Source: Agrobacterium tumefaciens (GTDB lineage Bacteria > Pseudomonadota > Alphaproteobacteria > Rhizobiales > Rhizobiaceae). Taken from it: a DNA stretch of 64,000 nt. Below are positions 54,731 through 63,329 of the stretch, piece by piece; position 1 is the stretch's first letter, and each line of letters begins with the position of its first letter. The translations under genes and the position numbers were made by a program. The notes below the pieces were generated by a model. The model searched no databases. It was given only the letters and a program-made list of their open reading frames with translations, and was not told where the DNA came from. The stretch covers positions 186,001-250,000 of the forward strand of contig JAGIAH010000004.1 of the NCBI GenBank assembly GCA_017744915.1, given 5' to 3'.

Positions 54731-54755
54731 AAAGGCCCGCTTGCGCGGGCCTTTT
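54731..54755. terminator. Bidirectional terminator between RcnB-like gene and gnd
   Basis: AAAGGCCCGC, TTGC, GCGGGCCTTTT is a compact hairpin flanked by A and T tracts. It lies between two convergent stop codons and can serve both. Confidence 0.88.
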
Positions 54756-54775
54756 GTCGTTTATCGTTTAGCCGA

Positions 54776-56221
54776 TCAGAAAATGTCGGCGCCGCTGCCC
54801 CAGGGGCCGTGCGGCTTGTCCACACCGTCGGTGCGCTCGAAGCCATGGGCGCCGAAGAAGTCGCGCTGTGCCTGGATGAGGTTGGCGCTGCCGCGGCCAC
54901 GGCGATAGGCATCGAAATAGCCGAGTGCCGAAGCCAGTGCCGAAACCGGCAGGCCCGACAGCACGGCGTAGGAAACCACACGGCGCAGCGGCGCGTCGGT
55001 ATCCTTGACGATGCTGGAGAAGGCCGGCGTTACGATGAGGTTGGCCACATGCGGGTCCTTGGTGAAGGCCGAGGTGATCTCATCGAGGAATTCCGAACGG
55101 ATGATGCAGCCGGCGCGCCAGATGCGGGCGATCGTCGGCATCGGCAGGTTCCAGTTGAACTCCTTGGAAGCTGCCGACATGATGGCAAAGCCCTGGGCGT
55201 AGGCACCAACCTTGGCGGCCAGGAGCGCGCTCTCCAGATCGGCGATAAATGCCTTTTTGTCGGCGGGTGCCGTTGCAAGCGTCGGCAGGCCGAAGATCTT
55301 CTCGGCAGCTTCACGCTCATCCTTCTGCGAAGACAGGATACGGGCAGCTACAGCCGCTTCGATAGCGGTTGCGGCGACACCCATGTTCTGGGCTTCGATG
55401 ACCGACCACTTGCCGGTGCCCTTCTGGCCGGCCTTGTCGAGGATCAGATCGACCATCGGCTTGCCGGTGATCGGATCGGCTGCGCGCAGAACCTTCTCGG
55501 TGATTTCGATCAGGTAGGAATTCAGGCGGCCCTTGTTCCATTCGGCGAACACATCGGCGATTTCGACGGCGCTCATCTTCAGGCCATCACGCAGGATGCC
55601 ATAGATTTCGGCGATCATCTGCATGTCGGCATATTCGATGCCATTATGGATGGTCTTGACGAAATGGCCTGCACCGTCATTGCCGAGCCATGCCACGCAC
55701 GGATCGTCATTATACTTGGCGGAAATGGAGGTCAGCACCTTCTCGACGCGCTTCCAGCTGTCCTCGGTGCCGCCGACCATGATCGACGGTCCGTGACGCG
55801 CACCTTCCTCACCGCCGGAAACGCCCATGCCGATAAAGGTCAGGCCGCTATCCTTGAGGTTATCGAAACGGCGGATCGTATCGCGGAAATTCGCATTACC
55901 CGCGTCGATCATGATATCGCCGTTGGCCAGATGCGGCTTCAGGATTTCCATCTGCTGGTCAACCGGGTCACCGGCCTTGATCATGATGATGATCGGGCGC
56001 GGAGGACGAATGGCGGCGACAAATTCCTCGATGGTTTCGCATGGGATCAACTGTCCCTGCAACTCACCCGCCTCGGCGTAGAATTTTTTCGTCGCTTCAG
56101 GGGTTCGGTTGAATACGGCAATCTTGTTGCCCTTTTCCGCGATGTTCAACGCCAGGTTCGAGCCCATGACGCCGAGACCGATCAAACCGATTTCTGCCTG
56201 TTCCAAGGGATGTGCCTCCAT
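54776..56221 (-). CDS. gnd: 6-phosphogluconate dehydrogenase (decarboxylating)
   Basis: A 481-residue enzyme that oxidises 6-phosphogluconate to ribulose 5-phosphate with release of carbon dioxide. The nucleotide-binding start is IGLIGLGVMGSNLALNIAEKG. Substrate and catalytic motifs are GMGVSGGEEGARHGPSIM, FVKTIHNGIEYADMQ with the active Lys, and QAQRDFFGAHGFERTD near the end. Length fits the long-chain homodimeric class. The ATG at 56221 gives the normal N-terminus; the further frame to 56269 adds unrelated residues. Confidence 0.96.
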   Translation of the reverse strand: MEAHPLEQAEIGLIGLGVMGSNLALNIAEKGNKIAVFNRTPEATKKFYAEAGELQGQLIPCETIEEFVAAIRPPRPIIIMIKAGDPVDQQMEILKPHLANGDIMIDAGNANFRDTIRRFDNLKDSGLTFIGMGVSGGEEGARHGPSIMVGGTEDSWKRVEKVLTSISAKYNDDPCVAWLGNDGAGHFVKTIHNGIEYADMQMIAEIYGILRDGLKMSAVEIADVFAEWNKGRLNSYLIEITEKVLRAADPITGKPMVDLILDKAGQKGTGKWSVIEAQNMGVAATAIEAAVAARILSSQKDEREAAEKIFGLPTLATAPADKKAFIADLESALLAAKVGAYAQGFAIMSAASKEFNWNLPMPTIARIWRAGCIIRSEFLDEITSAFTKDPHVANLIVTPAFSSIVKDTDAPLRRVVSYAVLSGLPVSALASALGYFDAYRRGRGSANLIQAQRDFFGAHGFERTDGVDKPHGPWGSGADIF

Positions 56222-56358
56222 CTTGCTTTTTGGTGGTCGTGTTGTGGCACTGTAATCACCAAACGGCAAGGCTGGGGGCGACTGAAACGATTAAATTTTG
56301 ATGACGCAAATCAGCTTTGCATATTTGCAGCAGGTCGAAGGAGCAGTTGCGCGAGCTC

Positions 56359-56520
56359 TCAAGATGGCGGTCGGGGCCGGTCATCGCCATCGTCTATGAC
56401 CCGCCAGGCCGCCCCGTCCATATCCTCATATTGACCCGAGCGCACCGACCAGAGGAAGGCAAAAAGCCCAAGCGCGCCCAGGAACAGCGCGACGGGAATA
56501 AGATAGATCAACATGTTCAT
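56359..56520 (-). CDS. fixS: cbb3 oxidase maturation protein FixS/CcoS
   Basis: A 53-residue protein with a single hydrophobic helix (NMLIYLIPVALFLGALGLFAF), then LWSVRSGQYEDMDGAAWRV, the CcoS signature in which the acidic QYEDMDGAA segment follows the membrane helix. Its ATG overlaps the fixI stop codon as ATGA. CcoS is needed for insertion of heme and copper cofactors in CcoN. It is last in fixGHIS. Confidence 0.93.
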   Translation of the reverse strand: MNMLIYLIPVALFLGALGLFAFLWSVRSGQYEDMDGAAWRVIDDGDDRPRPPS

Positions 56521-58808
56521 GCCAGTTGCGCCCCCTCGCCCACAAATCCCGCCTTCGCCTCATTTTGAGGACGGACGGTGTCTGCCGCACCGGCAAGGCG
56601 CAACGCATTGGCGACGACGATCAGCGACGATGTCGACATGGCAATGGCCGCGATCATCGGCGTTGCATAACCGGCAATCGCGATCGGCACGGCGATGACG
56701 TTGTAGCCGATAGCGAGCGCGAAGTTCTGCCGGATCAGCCTTCCCGCCCGCTGCGATGTCTCGATCGCAAAAGGCACGGCGTCGAGATCCTCCTGCATGA
56801 ACACGAAATCGGCGGCCTGCCGGCCGATATCGGCGGCGGTGGCGGGCGCCATCGACACATGGGCGGCGGCAAGCGCCGGCGCGTCGTTGATGCCGTCTCC
56901 GACCATCAGCACCTTGCGCCCCTCGCCGGCCAGTTGAGCGCAACGCGCTGCCTTGTCCTTCGGCGAAAGATCCGCACTCCACAGGCCGATCCCCAGCCGC
57001 TGCGCCATGGCCTTGACCGCCGCTGCGCGGTCACCCGAGACGATTTCCTGCAAAAGGCCCCGCACTGAGAGGCTGCGCAATGCCGCAACCGCACCCGCGC
57101 GCGGATTATCCTCGAAGCCGAAGCTCGCCAGAGGCCGGCCATCAAGAGACAGCACCACTTCCGAACGTGCCGCGCCAGTCTCCAAAATCACTTCATCAGG
57201 GCAGGCGAAACGGCGATTGCCGAGCCGGTAGCTTCCCGCTTCCGTCTCGGCTTCGACGCCGGAGCCCGGAATTTCGCGCACTGCCTCATAGGCCGGCAAG
57301 GGCCCGCCATAGGCGGCATACAGGGCTTTCGAAAGGGGGTGACGCGAATGGGCGGCGAGCCCCGCCGCAATCGCCATGGTGGCGGGCTTTATATCGCCGG
57401 CATCGACCAGTCTCGGTTTGCCGATGGTCAATGTGCCGGTCTTGTCGAACAGCACGGTGTCGATTTCGGCCAGACGCTCCATGGCCGAGCCTTCCTTGAC
57501 CATGATGCCGTGCCGGAAAAGCCTTCCGGCGGCCACCACCTGCACGACGGGAACGGCAAGGCCAAGCGCACAGGGGCAGGTGATGATGAGAACGGCAATG
57601 GCGATCAGCATCGCCTGTTTCCAGTCGCCGCCGAAAATGCCCCAGCCGAGAAAGGTCACCAGCGCGAGAAGATGCACCACGGGCGAATAATAGCTCGCAG
57701 CCCGGTCAGCGATACGGCGGTAACGCGCCCGCCCTCCCTCGGCCGCCTCCATCAATCCGATCACTTCCGACAGGAAGGAATCCTTTGCCGAGGCGGTCAC
57801 CCGGGCAATCAGCGAACCGGTCAAATTGAGCGTGCCGGCCTGCAGGCTATCACCCGCTGCAACACGGCGCGGCGCGCTTTCACCATTGACGATGGACATG
57901 TCGAGATCGCTGCTGCCGGAGACGACCACGGCATCCACGGCCACCCGGTCACCCGCCGCAATCGCAATCGACATTCCGGGTTCGATATCCGCAAGCGACC
58001 GGTAGTCCCGCACCCCATCCTCACCGATCACCGTTGCGCCGCGCGGCGAAAGCCGGGCAAGCCCGGCAATGGCCGAGCGCGCCTTGTCGCGCATGATGTG
58101 ATCCAGCGTACGGCCGATCAGCAGGAAGAACAGCAGCGACACGGTCGCATCGAACCAGGCATGTTCGCCGTGATGGATCGTTTCCCACAGGGAAACGGCA
58201 TAGGAGAGCGTAATGGCAAGCGCGATCGGCACATCCATATTGGTGCGGCCGTGTTTCAGCGCATTCCAGGCCGACTGGTAAAAGAAACGCCCGCCATAGA
58301 TCAGCGCCGGCGCGGCGATCATTGCCGAAATCCAATGGAACATGTCGCGCGTCGCCGCATCCGCCCCCGACCAGACGGAAACGGACAAAAGCATGATATT
58401 GGCCGAGGCAAAACCGCAAAGCGCCACGGCCCTGATCAGCTGCGAACGCAAGGCGTCGGAAGCATCCTGCCCACTGGCGAAAAGATGCGTGCGGTATCCC
58501 GTCGCAAGAATGGCGCGGGCTAGATCGGCGGGATCGGTCCTGACGCCATCGACCTCCTCTTTCCAGACGATGGCAACACGTTTCGACGAGAGATTCACCC
58601 GCGCCCGCTCCACTTGCCGCAGACGACCGAGCGCGGTCTCGATGGTGGTGATGCAGGCGCCGCAATAGACATCCGGCACGCTGAGATCGGTCTGGCGCAG
58701 CCCCTGCCCCAGATCACGGCTTGCCAGCAGCAATTCCTCTGACGATGGCGGATTGACCGGTTCGCCGAGTTGTAGCGATCCTTCCGTTCCCGGTGCACAG
58801 CAGCTCAT
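56517..58808 (-). CDS. fixI: FixI/CcoI copper-transporting P-type ATPase
   Basis: A 763-residue P1B ATPase that exports Cu(I) for assembly of the cbb3 oxidase CuB site. A heavy-metal domain has VYCGACITTIETAL (C-x-x-C) near residue 50. Membrane metal motif is CPC in ITCPCALGLAVP. The phosphorylation site is DKTGTLTIGKP and the hinge motif VGDGINDAPALAAAHVSMA. An HP pair lies in HSRHPLSKAL. The N-terminal CCAPGTEG is another possible metal site. It overlaps fixH at the start by 4 nt and fixS at the end by 4 nt. Confidence 0.96.
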   Translation of the reverse strand: MSCCAPGTEGSLQLGEPVNPPSSEELLLASRDLGQGLRQTDLSVPDVYCGACITTIETALGRLRQVERARVNLSSKRVAIVWKEEVDGVRTDPADLARAILATGYRTHLFASGQDASDALRSQLIRAVALCGFASANIMLLSVSVWSGADAATRDMFHWISAMIAAPALIYGGRFFYQSAWNALKHGRTNMDVPIALAITLSYAVSLWETIHHGEHAWFDATVSLLFFLLIGRTLDHIMRDKARSAIAGLARLSPRGATVIGEDGVRDYRSLADIEPGMSIAIAAGDRVAVDAVVVSGSSDLDMSIVNGESAPRRVAAGDSLQAGTLNLTGSLIARVTASAKDSFLSEVIGLMEAAEGGRARYRRIADRAASYYSPVVHLLALVTFLGWGIFGGDWKQAMLIAIAVLIITCPCALGLAVPVVQVVAAGRLFRHGIMVKEGSAMERLAEIDTVLFDKTGTLTIGKPRLVDAGDIKPATMAIAAGLAAHSRHPLSKALYAAYGGPLPAYEAVREIPGSGVEAETEAGSYRLGNRRFACPDEVILETGAARSEVVLSLDGRPLASFGFEDNPRAGAVAALRSLSVRGLLQEIVSGDRAAAVKAMAQRLGIGLWSADLSPKDKAARCAQLAGEGRKVLMVGDGINDAPALAAAHVSMAPATAADIGRQAADFVFMQEDLDAVPFAIETSQRAGRLIRQNFALAIGYNVIAVPIAIAGYATPMIAAIAMSTSSLIVVANALRLAGAADTVRPQNEAKAGFVGEGAQLA

Positions 58809-59305
58809 TTGCGCCCCCTGATGACGGCGATCCGCGTGCCCTCATGCACGATGATCCGCCCGTCCTTGACGGCGGTGACCTCGACGATCCACTGGCCCGG
58901 CAGCATGTCATGCGCGCCGATGAAGACGCCGGTGGAGGCCGGGGTCAGCTCCATGTCGAAATTCTGGTTTTCCCCAACCGGCCGGCGGAAATGCGCCGTC
59001 ACACTATCCGTATCGACGGGGCCTTTTTCCGGATGGAAAACCTCGTAACGCACCGTCTTTTCATCCACCACGAGCCTTCCCTTGATGCCTGTTGCCGCCC
59101 TTGCCTTGGCGGCCTCCGCCTTGGCGTTGAACTGCTGGCTGGCCACATAGGTGTTGGGCACCACAAGCCCGCTCCAGCTGTGAACCGCATTCCACGCCAT
59201 GATCATGTTGACGGTAATGATGGTGCCGAAGAACAGCAGCATGACGCCGAGCATGTGCCAGCCGGTGAAAACGAAGCCGGAGGCGCGTTGATTGTTCACT
59301 GTCAT
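58805..59305 (-). CDS. fixH: FixH/CcoH cbb3 assembly protein
   Basis: A 166-residue single-pass protein. A transmembrane helix (HMLGVMLLFFGTIITVNMIMAW) near the N-terminus is followed by a periplasmic domain (NTYVASQQFNAKAEAAKAR ... HFRRPVGENQNFDMELTP ... GQWIVEVTAV) of the FixH/YtkA type. It binds CcoN and CcoP during oxidase assembly. Its start overlaps the fixG end by 4 nt, as in the usual fixGHIS order. Confidence 0.92.
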   Translation of the reverse strand: MTVNNQRASGFVFTGWHMLGVMLLFFGTIITVNMIMAWNAVHSWSGLVVPNTYVASQQFNAKAEAAKARAATGIKGRLVVDEKTVRYEVFHPEKGPVDTDSVTAHFRRPVGENQNFDMELTPASTGVFIGAHDMLPGQWIVEVTAVKDGRIIVHEGTRIAVIRGRK

Positions 59306-60885
59306 TTTTTCACTCCCGGAGCATTAAAGACGGCATCGTAACGGGCCGTTTCATGGCCGCCCGTATCGCTGACGATGAATTCGAAATTTTCCGCCGTGCG
59401 TGCGACATCCTTGCCCGGCAGGGTGACGAAGACCTTCAGCGTCGTCGCCTCATCCGGCTCCACCGTCACTTCGAAGGCGCGAGCAGCCGTATCCGGCATG
59501 CCGTTTATCTTCATCACCGCATTCGGAATGCCCTCGATCGTCAGGCTCATCGTGCGCGGTTGCGGCACCATGTTGAGAATGCGCACCGTATAGCCGTTGC
59601 GGATCGAGCCGTTGGATTCCAGCACATATTGAGGATTGCGGTCATGCAGGACGTTGAGCGCCAGCCGCTCGCGCGTCACCAGCGCAAACAGCATGCCGAT
59701 ACCGACAGCAGCCCATATTGCCGTGTAAAGCAGCGTGCGTGGCCGGAAGACGATGCGCCAGTTGAAGTGGCGGACGCTCTTTTTGAAGCTGCCATCCTCC
59801 TCGCGCACATTGGCGGGACGGATGGCGTGCTGGCCGTTGCCGGTCGCGAGCGCCATGTTGGACTGGTATTCGGCGAGCGTCGCATAGGCGATCAGCCCGC
59901 GCGGCTTGCCGATCTTGTCCATCACCCCGTCACAGGCATCGATGCAGAGCGCGCAGGTGATGCATTCCAGTTGCTGCCCGTCACGGATGTCGATGCCCAT
60001 GGGACAGACCGCAACGCAGGCGTTGCAATCGACGCAATCGCCGATGCTCTCGCCTGCGGCCGCAGCCTTCTTGGCGTGCCGCGAGCGCGGTTCGCCGCGC
60101 CAGTCATTATAGGTGACGACCAGCGAATTCTCATCCAGCATCGCCGCCTGGATACGCGGCCAGGGACACATATAGGTGCAGACCTGCTCCCGCATCAGCC
60201 CGCCGAAGACATAGGTGGTGGCGGTGAGGATGGCGACGGTCGAATAGGCGATCATCGGCGCCTGCCCCGTCACGAATTGCATCGCCAGCGTCGGCGCATC
60301 GGCGAAATAGAAAATCCAGGCGCCGCCGGTCAGGACGCCGATCACCAGCCAGATCGCATGTTTCAGCACGCGCTTGCGCAATTTGGTGAATGTAAAGGGC
60401 GCAGCGTCCAGTTTCATGCGGGCGTTCCTGTCACCCTCGATGGCCCGTTCGACGACGAGAAAAAGGTCCACCCAGACGGTCTGCGGACAGGTATACCCGC
60501 ACCATGCGCGCCCGACCGCGGAGGTGACGAGGAACAGTCCCAGCCCGGCCATCACCAGCAGGCCGGCGACAAAGAAGAATTCCTGCGGCCAGATTTCGAT
60601 GAAGAAGAAATAAAAGCGCCGGTTGGCGATATCGATCAATACCGCCTGATCGGGCGCATAGGGGCCACGATCCCAGCGCAGGAACGGCGTCAGATAATAG
60701 ATGCCGAGCGTGACCAGCATCACCAGCCATTTGAACCGCCGAAACCTGCCTTCGGCACGCTTGGGAAAAATCTTCCTGCGCGCTTCGTAAAGAGGTTTGC
60801 GCGTTTTTGCGGAATTGACGGCTTCCGCCTCCAGCCTTTCGACGGGCTGTTGCGGGCGATCCTGTCCGGCGCGATAGATGTTCAT
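59302..60885 (-). CDS. fixG: FixG/CcoG ferredoxin-like copper reductase
   Basis: A 527-residue membrane protein with about five helices and two [4Fe-4S] clusters. The clusters are bound by CVDCNACVAVCPMGID and CITCALCIDACDGVMDK. Two further Cys motifs, GRAWCGYTCPQTVW and EQVCTYMCPWPR, belong to the polyferredoxin-type membrane domain. CcoG reduces Cu(II) for delivery to the cbb3 oxidase. The ATG at 60885 (MNIYRAGQ) is preferred over the frame to 60939. A C-terminal immunoglobulin-like domain follows the clusters. It is the first gene of fixGHIS. Confidence 0.95.
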   Translation of the reverse strand: MNIYRAGQDRPQQPVERLEAEAVNSAKTRKPLYEARRKIFPKRAEGRFRRFKWLVMLVTLGIYYLTPFLRWDRGPYAPDQAVLIDIANRRFYFFFIEIWPQEFFFVAGLLVMAGLGLFLVTSAVGRAWCGYTCPQTVWVDLFLVVERAIEGDRNARMKLDAAPFTFTKLRKRVLKHAIWLVIGVLTGGAWIFYFADAPTLAMQFVTGQAPMIAYSTVAILTATTYVFGGLMREQVCTYMCPWPRIQAAMLDENSLVVTYNDWRGEPRSRHAKKAAAAGESIGDCVDCNACVAVCPMGIDIRDGQQLECITCALCIDACDGVMDKIGKPRGLIAYATLAEYQSNMALATGNGQHAIRPANVREEDGSFKKSVRHFNWRIVFRPRTLLYTAIWAAVGIGMLFALVTRERLALNVLHDRNPQYVLESNGSIRNGYTVRILNMVPQPRTMSLTIEGIPNAVMKINGMPDTAARAFEVTVEPDEATTLKVFVTLPGKDVARTAENFEFIVSDTGGHETARYDAVFNAPGVKK

Positions 60886-60941
60886 GGCAAGGTGTCCGTT
60901 TTTATCTCCTTGCTTTCTCCCATCTCCCCGGTGAAACATCC

Positions 60942-60955
60942 TTGACTTGCATCAA
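60942..60955 (-). promoter_or_regulatory. FNR/FixK anaerobox upstream of fixG
   Basis: TTGAC-TTGC-ATCAA is one base from the ideal TTGAT-N4-ATCAA. It lies 57 bp upstream of the fixG ATG. If bound at -41.5, transcription would start near 60907, leaving a short leader. The same site is 52 bp from the divergent SRPBCC gene start. Confidence 0.8.
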
Positions 60956-61006
60956 GTGACGACAAAGTGGCGCAGTCAGAGGAACGCGCCGCCAAGGGAG
61001 GATGAA

Positions 61007-61411
61007 ATGCCTGTCATGCAGTCGAGAATCATTCATCTGTCTGTCGAAAAACCCTGGGCCCAGGTCTACGACTTCGCCGCCGACCCGCAGAACATGCCTC
61101 GCTGGGCCGCGGGCCTTGCGGGCGGCTTGAAACCCGATGGTGAGGACTGGATCGCCGAGGGCGGGCCGCTCGGCGAAGTGCGCGTGAATTTCGCGCCCCA
61201 CAACGAATTCGGCGTCATAGATCATGTCGTGACTTTGCCGGACGGATTGAAGGTCTATAACGCGCTGCGGGTCACCCCGAATGGCAGCGGCACGGAAGTC
61301 AGCTTCACGCTGCTTCGCCTTCAGGGCATGACGGATGAGGATTTCGAGCAGGACGCCAAGGCCGTCACGGCCGATCTGAAAACGTTGAAGGAACTGCTCG
61401 AAGCGGATTGA
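61007..61411 (+). CDS. SRPBCC/START-like protein
   Basis: A 134-residue protein of the Bet v 1/SRPBCC fold. It opens MQSRIIHLSVEKPWAQVYDFAADPQNMPRWAAG, the typical polyketide cyclase-like start with a conserved Trp. It also has ALRVTPNGSGTEVSFTLLRL and a long C-terminal helix (EQDAKAVTADLKTLKELLEAD). These domains enclose a hydrophobic ligand pocket; the ligand here is unknown. A strong GGGAGGA lies before the ATG. It begins divergently from fixG and could share the anaerobox. Confidence 0.8.
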   Translation: MPVMQSRIIHLSVEKPWAQVYDFAADPQNMPRWAAGLAGGLKPDGEDWIAEGGPLGEVRVNFAPHNEFGVIDHVVTLPDGLKVYNALRVTPNGSGTEVSFTLLRLQGMTDEDFEQDAKAVTADLKTLKELLEAD

Positions 61412-61419
61412 TGGAGTAA

Positions 61420-61779
61420 ATGATGACAGAAAATGCCAACGACCGGCGCATCGACTATGTCGAATTCAACGTCGCCGATATCGAGCGCAGCAAGGAGTTT
61501 TATGGCAGTGCCTTCGGCTGGACCTTCAAGGATTACGGTCCGCAATATTGCGAATTTTCCGATGGTCGGCTGACCGGCGGTTTCACCACCACCGCGCCGG
61601 TTTCGGCCAAGGGCGGACCGCTGGTGATTCTCTACGCAATCGATATCGAGGATGCCCAGCGCCGCGTCGAGGCAGCCGGCGGCCAGATCAGCGTCGCGCT
61701 TTTCGAATTTCCCGGCGGCCGGCGTTTCCATTTCACCGATCCGGATGGATATGAACTGGCCGTCTGGTCGAAAAACTGA
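61420..61779 (+). CDS. VOC-family (glyoxalase-like) protein, 119 aa
   Basis: A single vicinal-oxygen-chelate domain. IDYVEFNVADIERSKEFYGSAFGW is the family opening, LTGGFTTTAP and PLVILYAIDIEDAQRRVEAAGG are the middle, and GRRFHFTDPDGYELAVWSK the end. Glyoxalase-type metal His or Glu positions are not all clear. The gene is 8 bp after the SRPBCC gene and 16 bp before another VOC gene, so the three form an operon. The substrate is unknown. Confidence 0.82.
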   Translation: MMTENANDRRIDYVEFNVADIERSKEFYGSAFGWTFKDYGPQYCEFSDGRLTGGFTTTAPVSAKGGPLVILYAIDIEDAQRRVEAAGGQISVALFEFPGGRRFHFTDPDGYELAVWSKN

Positions 61780-61795
61780 TCGGCAGGAGCCCGCC

Positions 61796-62242
61796 ATGAC
61801 TTTGACAACGCCACCTTTTTTGTTGGTCGGTATCGATCATATCGTCTTCATCGTCGACGACATGATGCGGGCGCTCGGTTTTTACCGGAACGTGCTGGGG
61901 TGTAGGGATGGTTACTCTTACCCCGCTCTCGGGATGGAACAGGTCTGGTGCGGAAATGCCTTGATCGTGCTGTGGGATATCACGCACCCCGGCGGCACAA
62001 AGGCTGCGCCGCCCGTCGCCGGAGGTCGTAATGTCGATCACATCTGCATAGCGACCGGTCCTCTGAACCATGATGCGCTTCGCGCACATCTGGCGAAATT
62101 TAACGTCACGATAGAACACGAAGCCTTTCACGGCGGCGCGAGAGGAATGGGACATTCGTTCTATTTCCGTGATCCCTTCGGCAACAAGATCGAGCTGAAG
62201 GGACCAGCCGAATATCCGGATGGACGGGCGGAAAACGCCTGA
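61796..62242 (+). CDS. VOC-family protein, glyoxalase/dioxygenase-like, 148 aa
   Basis: A second VOC protein. GIDHIVFIVDDMMRALGFYRNVLG gives the first metal His. A second candidate His is in GGRNVDHICIATG, and the last acidic ligand is Glu in FRDPFGNKIELKGPAEYP. The intact H-H-E set suggests an active metal enzyme, unlike its neighbour. It ends the small rightward unit and stops at a strong terminator before the convergent ccoP. Confidence 0.82.
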   Translation: MTLTTPPFLLVGIDHIVFIVDDMMRALGFYRNVLGCRDGYSYPALGMEQVWCGNALIVLWDITHPGGTKAAPPVAGGRNVDHICIATGPLNHDALRAHLAKFNVTIEHEAFHGGARGMGHSFYFRDPFGNKIELKGPAEYPDGRAENA

Positions 62243-62256
62243 TCTGAACAATAAAA

Positions 62257-62285
62257 AAGGGCGCCTCCCGGCGCCCCTTCTTTTT
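62257..62285. terminator. Bidirectional terminator between the VOC gene and ccoP
   Basis: AAGGGCGCC, TCCC, GGCGCCCCTT hairpin lies between A-rich and T-rich tracts, between convergent stop codons at 62242 and 62298. Confidence 0.88.
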
Positions 62286-62297
62286 ATTCTACTTGCC

Positions 62298-63161
62298 TCA
62301 TTCGCCCCCACCAAGCGAATGCACGAAGATCGCCAGCTGCTTGACGGTCGTATCACCAAGACGCTCTCCCCAGGCGGGCATAACGCCATGCTTGGGCGAC
62401 CGGATCTGCGCGACGATCCCTTCCTCCCCATGCGCCTTCAGCCAGATCGCATCGGCCAGATTGGGCGCGCCGAATTCGCGATTACCCTTGGCGTCCTCGC
62501 CGTGGCACGAGGCGCAATTGTCGGCGAAGAGCTGCTTGCCGGGCTCCACCAGCGCCGGGTTGGAGGGCGTTCCGGTGAGGCTAACGACATAGGCGGCAAC
62601 CTCGCGGATTTCGTCGGATTTGAGAATGTCGCCGAAGGCCGGCATTTCCGAAGCGCGCGTATCCGCGTCGTCGGCAAAACGAATGCCGTGCTTCACCGTC
62701 GTATAGATATCGTCGACACTGCCGCCCCACATCCAGTCGTCATCATTGAGGTTGGGATAGCCCTGCCCGCCTTCGGCACCCGAACCGTGACACTGAATGC
62801 AGTTGACCTTGAAGGCGGCAGCACCGCCGGAAAGGGCAAATTGCATCAGGGTCGGATCAGCCTGAATTTCGGCGAGCGACGAATTGGCGATCCTGTCGAC
62901 ATAAACGCTCTGCGCCTGTTTCGCATCGGCAATATCGGCGGCAATCTCGCCACGGCTGCTCCAGCCGAGCAACCCCTTCGTTGCGCCGCTGATCAACGGA
63001 TAAGCCGGATATGCAATGGTGTAACCGATTGCCCAGAGGATCGTGAAATAGAAGGTCCAGACCCACCAGCGCGGCATCGGATTGTTCAGCTCGCGGATAC
63101 CGTCCCATTCATGGCCGGTAGTTTCGACGCCGCTGATGTCATCAATGTGTTTTTCGGACAT
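62298..63161 (-). CDS. ccoP: cbb3-type cytochrome c oxidase subunit III (di-heme CcoP)
   Basis: A 287-residue membrane-anchored di-heme c protein. An N-terminal membrane helix (WVWTFYFTILWAIGYTIAYPAYP) is preceded by HEWDGIRELNNPMPRWW. The heme c sites are CIQCH at about 120 and CASCH at about 215. Axial Met residues are in EMPAFGDIL and KHGVMPAWG. It passes electrons from soluble cytochromes through CcoO to CcoN. AAGGAGG overlaps the ccoQ stop just before its ATG. It is the last gene of ccoNOQP. Confidence 0.96.
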   Translation of the reverse strand: MSEKHIDDISGVETTGHEWDGIRELNNPMPRWWVWTFYFTILWAIGYTIAYPAYPLISGATKGLLGWSSRGEIAADIADAKQAQSVYVDRIANSSLAEIQADPTLMQFALSGGAAAFKVNCIQCHGSGAEGGQGYPNLNDDDWMWGGSVDDIYTTVKHGIRFADDADTRASEMPAFGDILKSDEIREVAAYVVSLTGTPSNPALVEPGKQLFADNCASCHGEDAKGNREFGAPNLADAIWLKAHGEEGIVAQIRSPKHGVMPAWGERLGDTTVKQLAIFVHSLGGGE

Positions 63162-63164
63162 ATC

Positions 63165-63317
63165 CTAGTCCTCCTTGAGCGGAATGCTGGCGGCATCGTC
63201 CGCGGCCTTCTTCGAGCCGGGGCGAAGGGTGAAAACGACGACGCCGGCGAAGAACAGAGTCATGACAAGCAAGCCCCAGCTATCGGCGAAGTGGCGCATG
63301 GCCGTATAGGTTTCCAT
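63165..63317 (-). CDS. ccoQ: cbb3 oxidase small subunit CcoQ/FixQ
   Basis: A 50-residue protein. The single membrane helix SWGLLVMTLFFAGVVVFTLRPG is followed by KKAADDAASIPLKED. It begins METYTAMRHFADSW, typical of FixQ. The gene lies between ccoO (12 bp away) and ccoP (3 bp away), exactly where FixQ belongs. It stabilises CcoP in the complex. Confidence 0.93.
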   Translation of the reverse strand: METYTAMRHFADSWGLLVMTLFFAGVVVFTLRPGSKKAADDAASIPLKED

Positions 63318-63329
63318 CGTCTCGCCTCC

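Noticed and set aside
54809..56434. 541-codon plus-strand frame opposite gnd
   Set aside because: Shadow of gnd, whose motifs are complete on the other strand.
59353..60945. 530-codon plus-strand frame opposite fixG
   Set aside because: Shadow of fixG, which carries intact iron-sulfur motifs.
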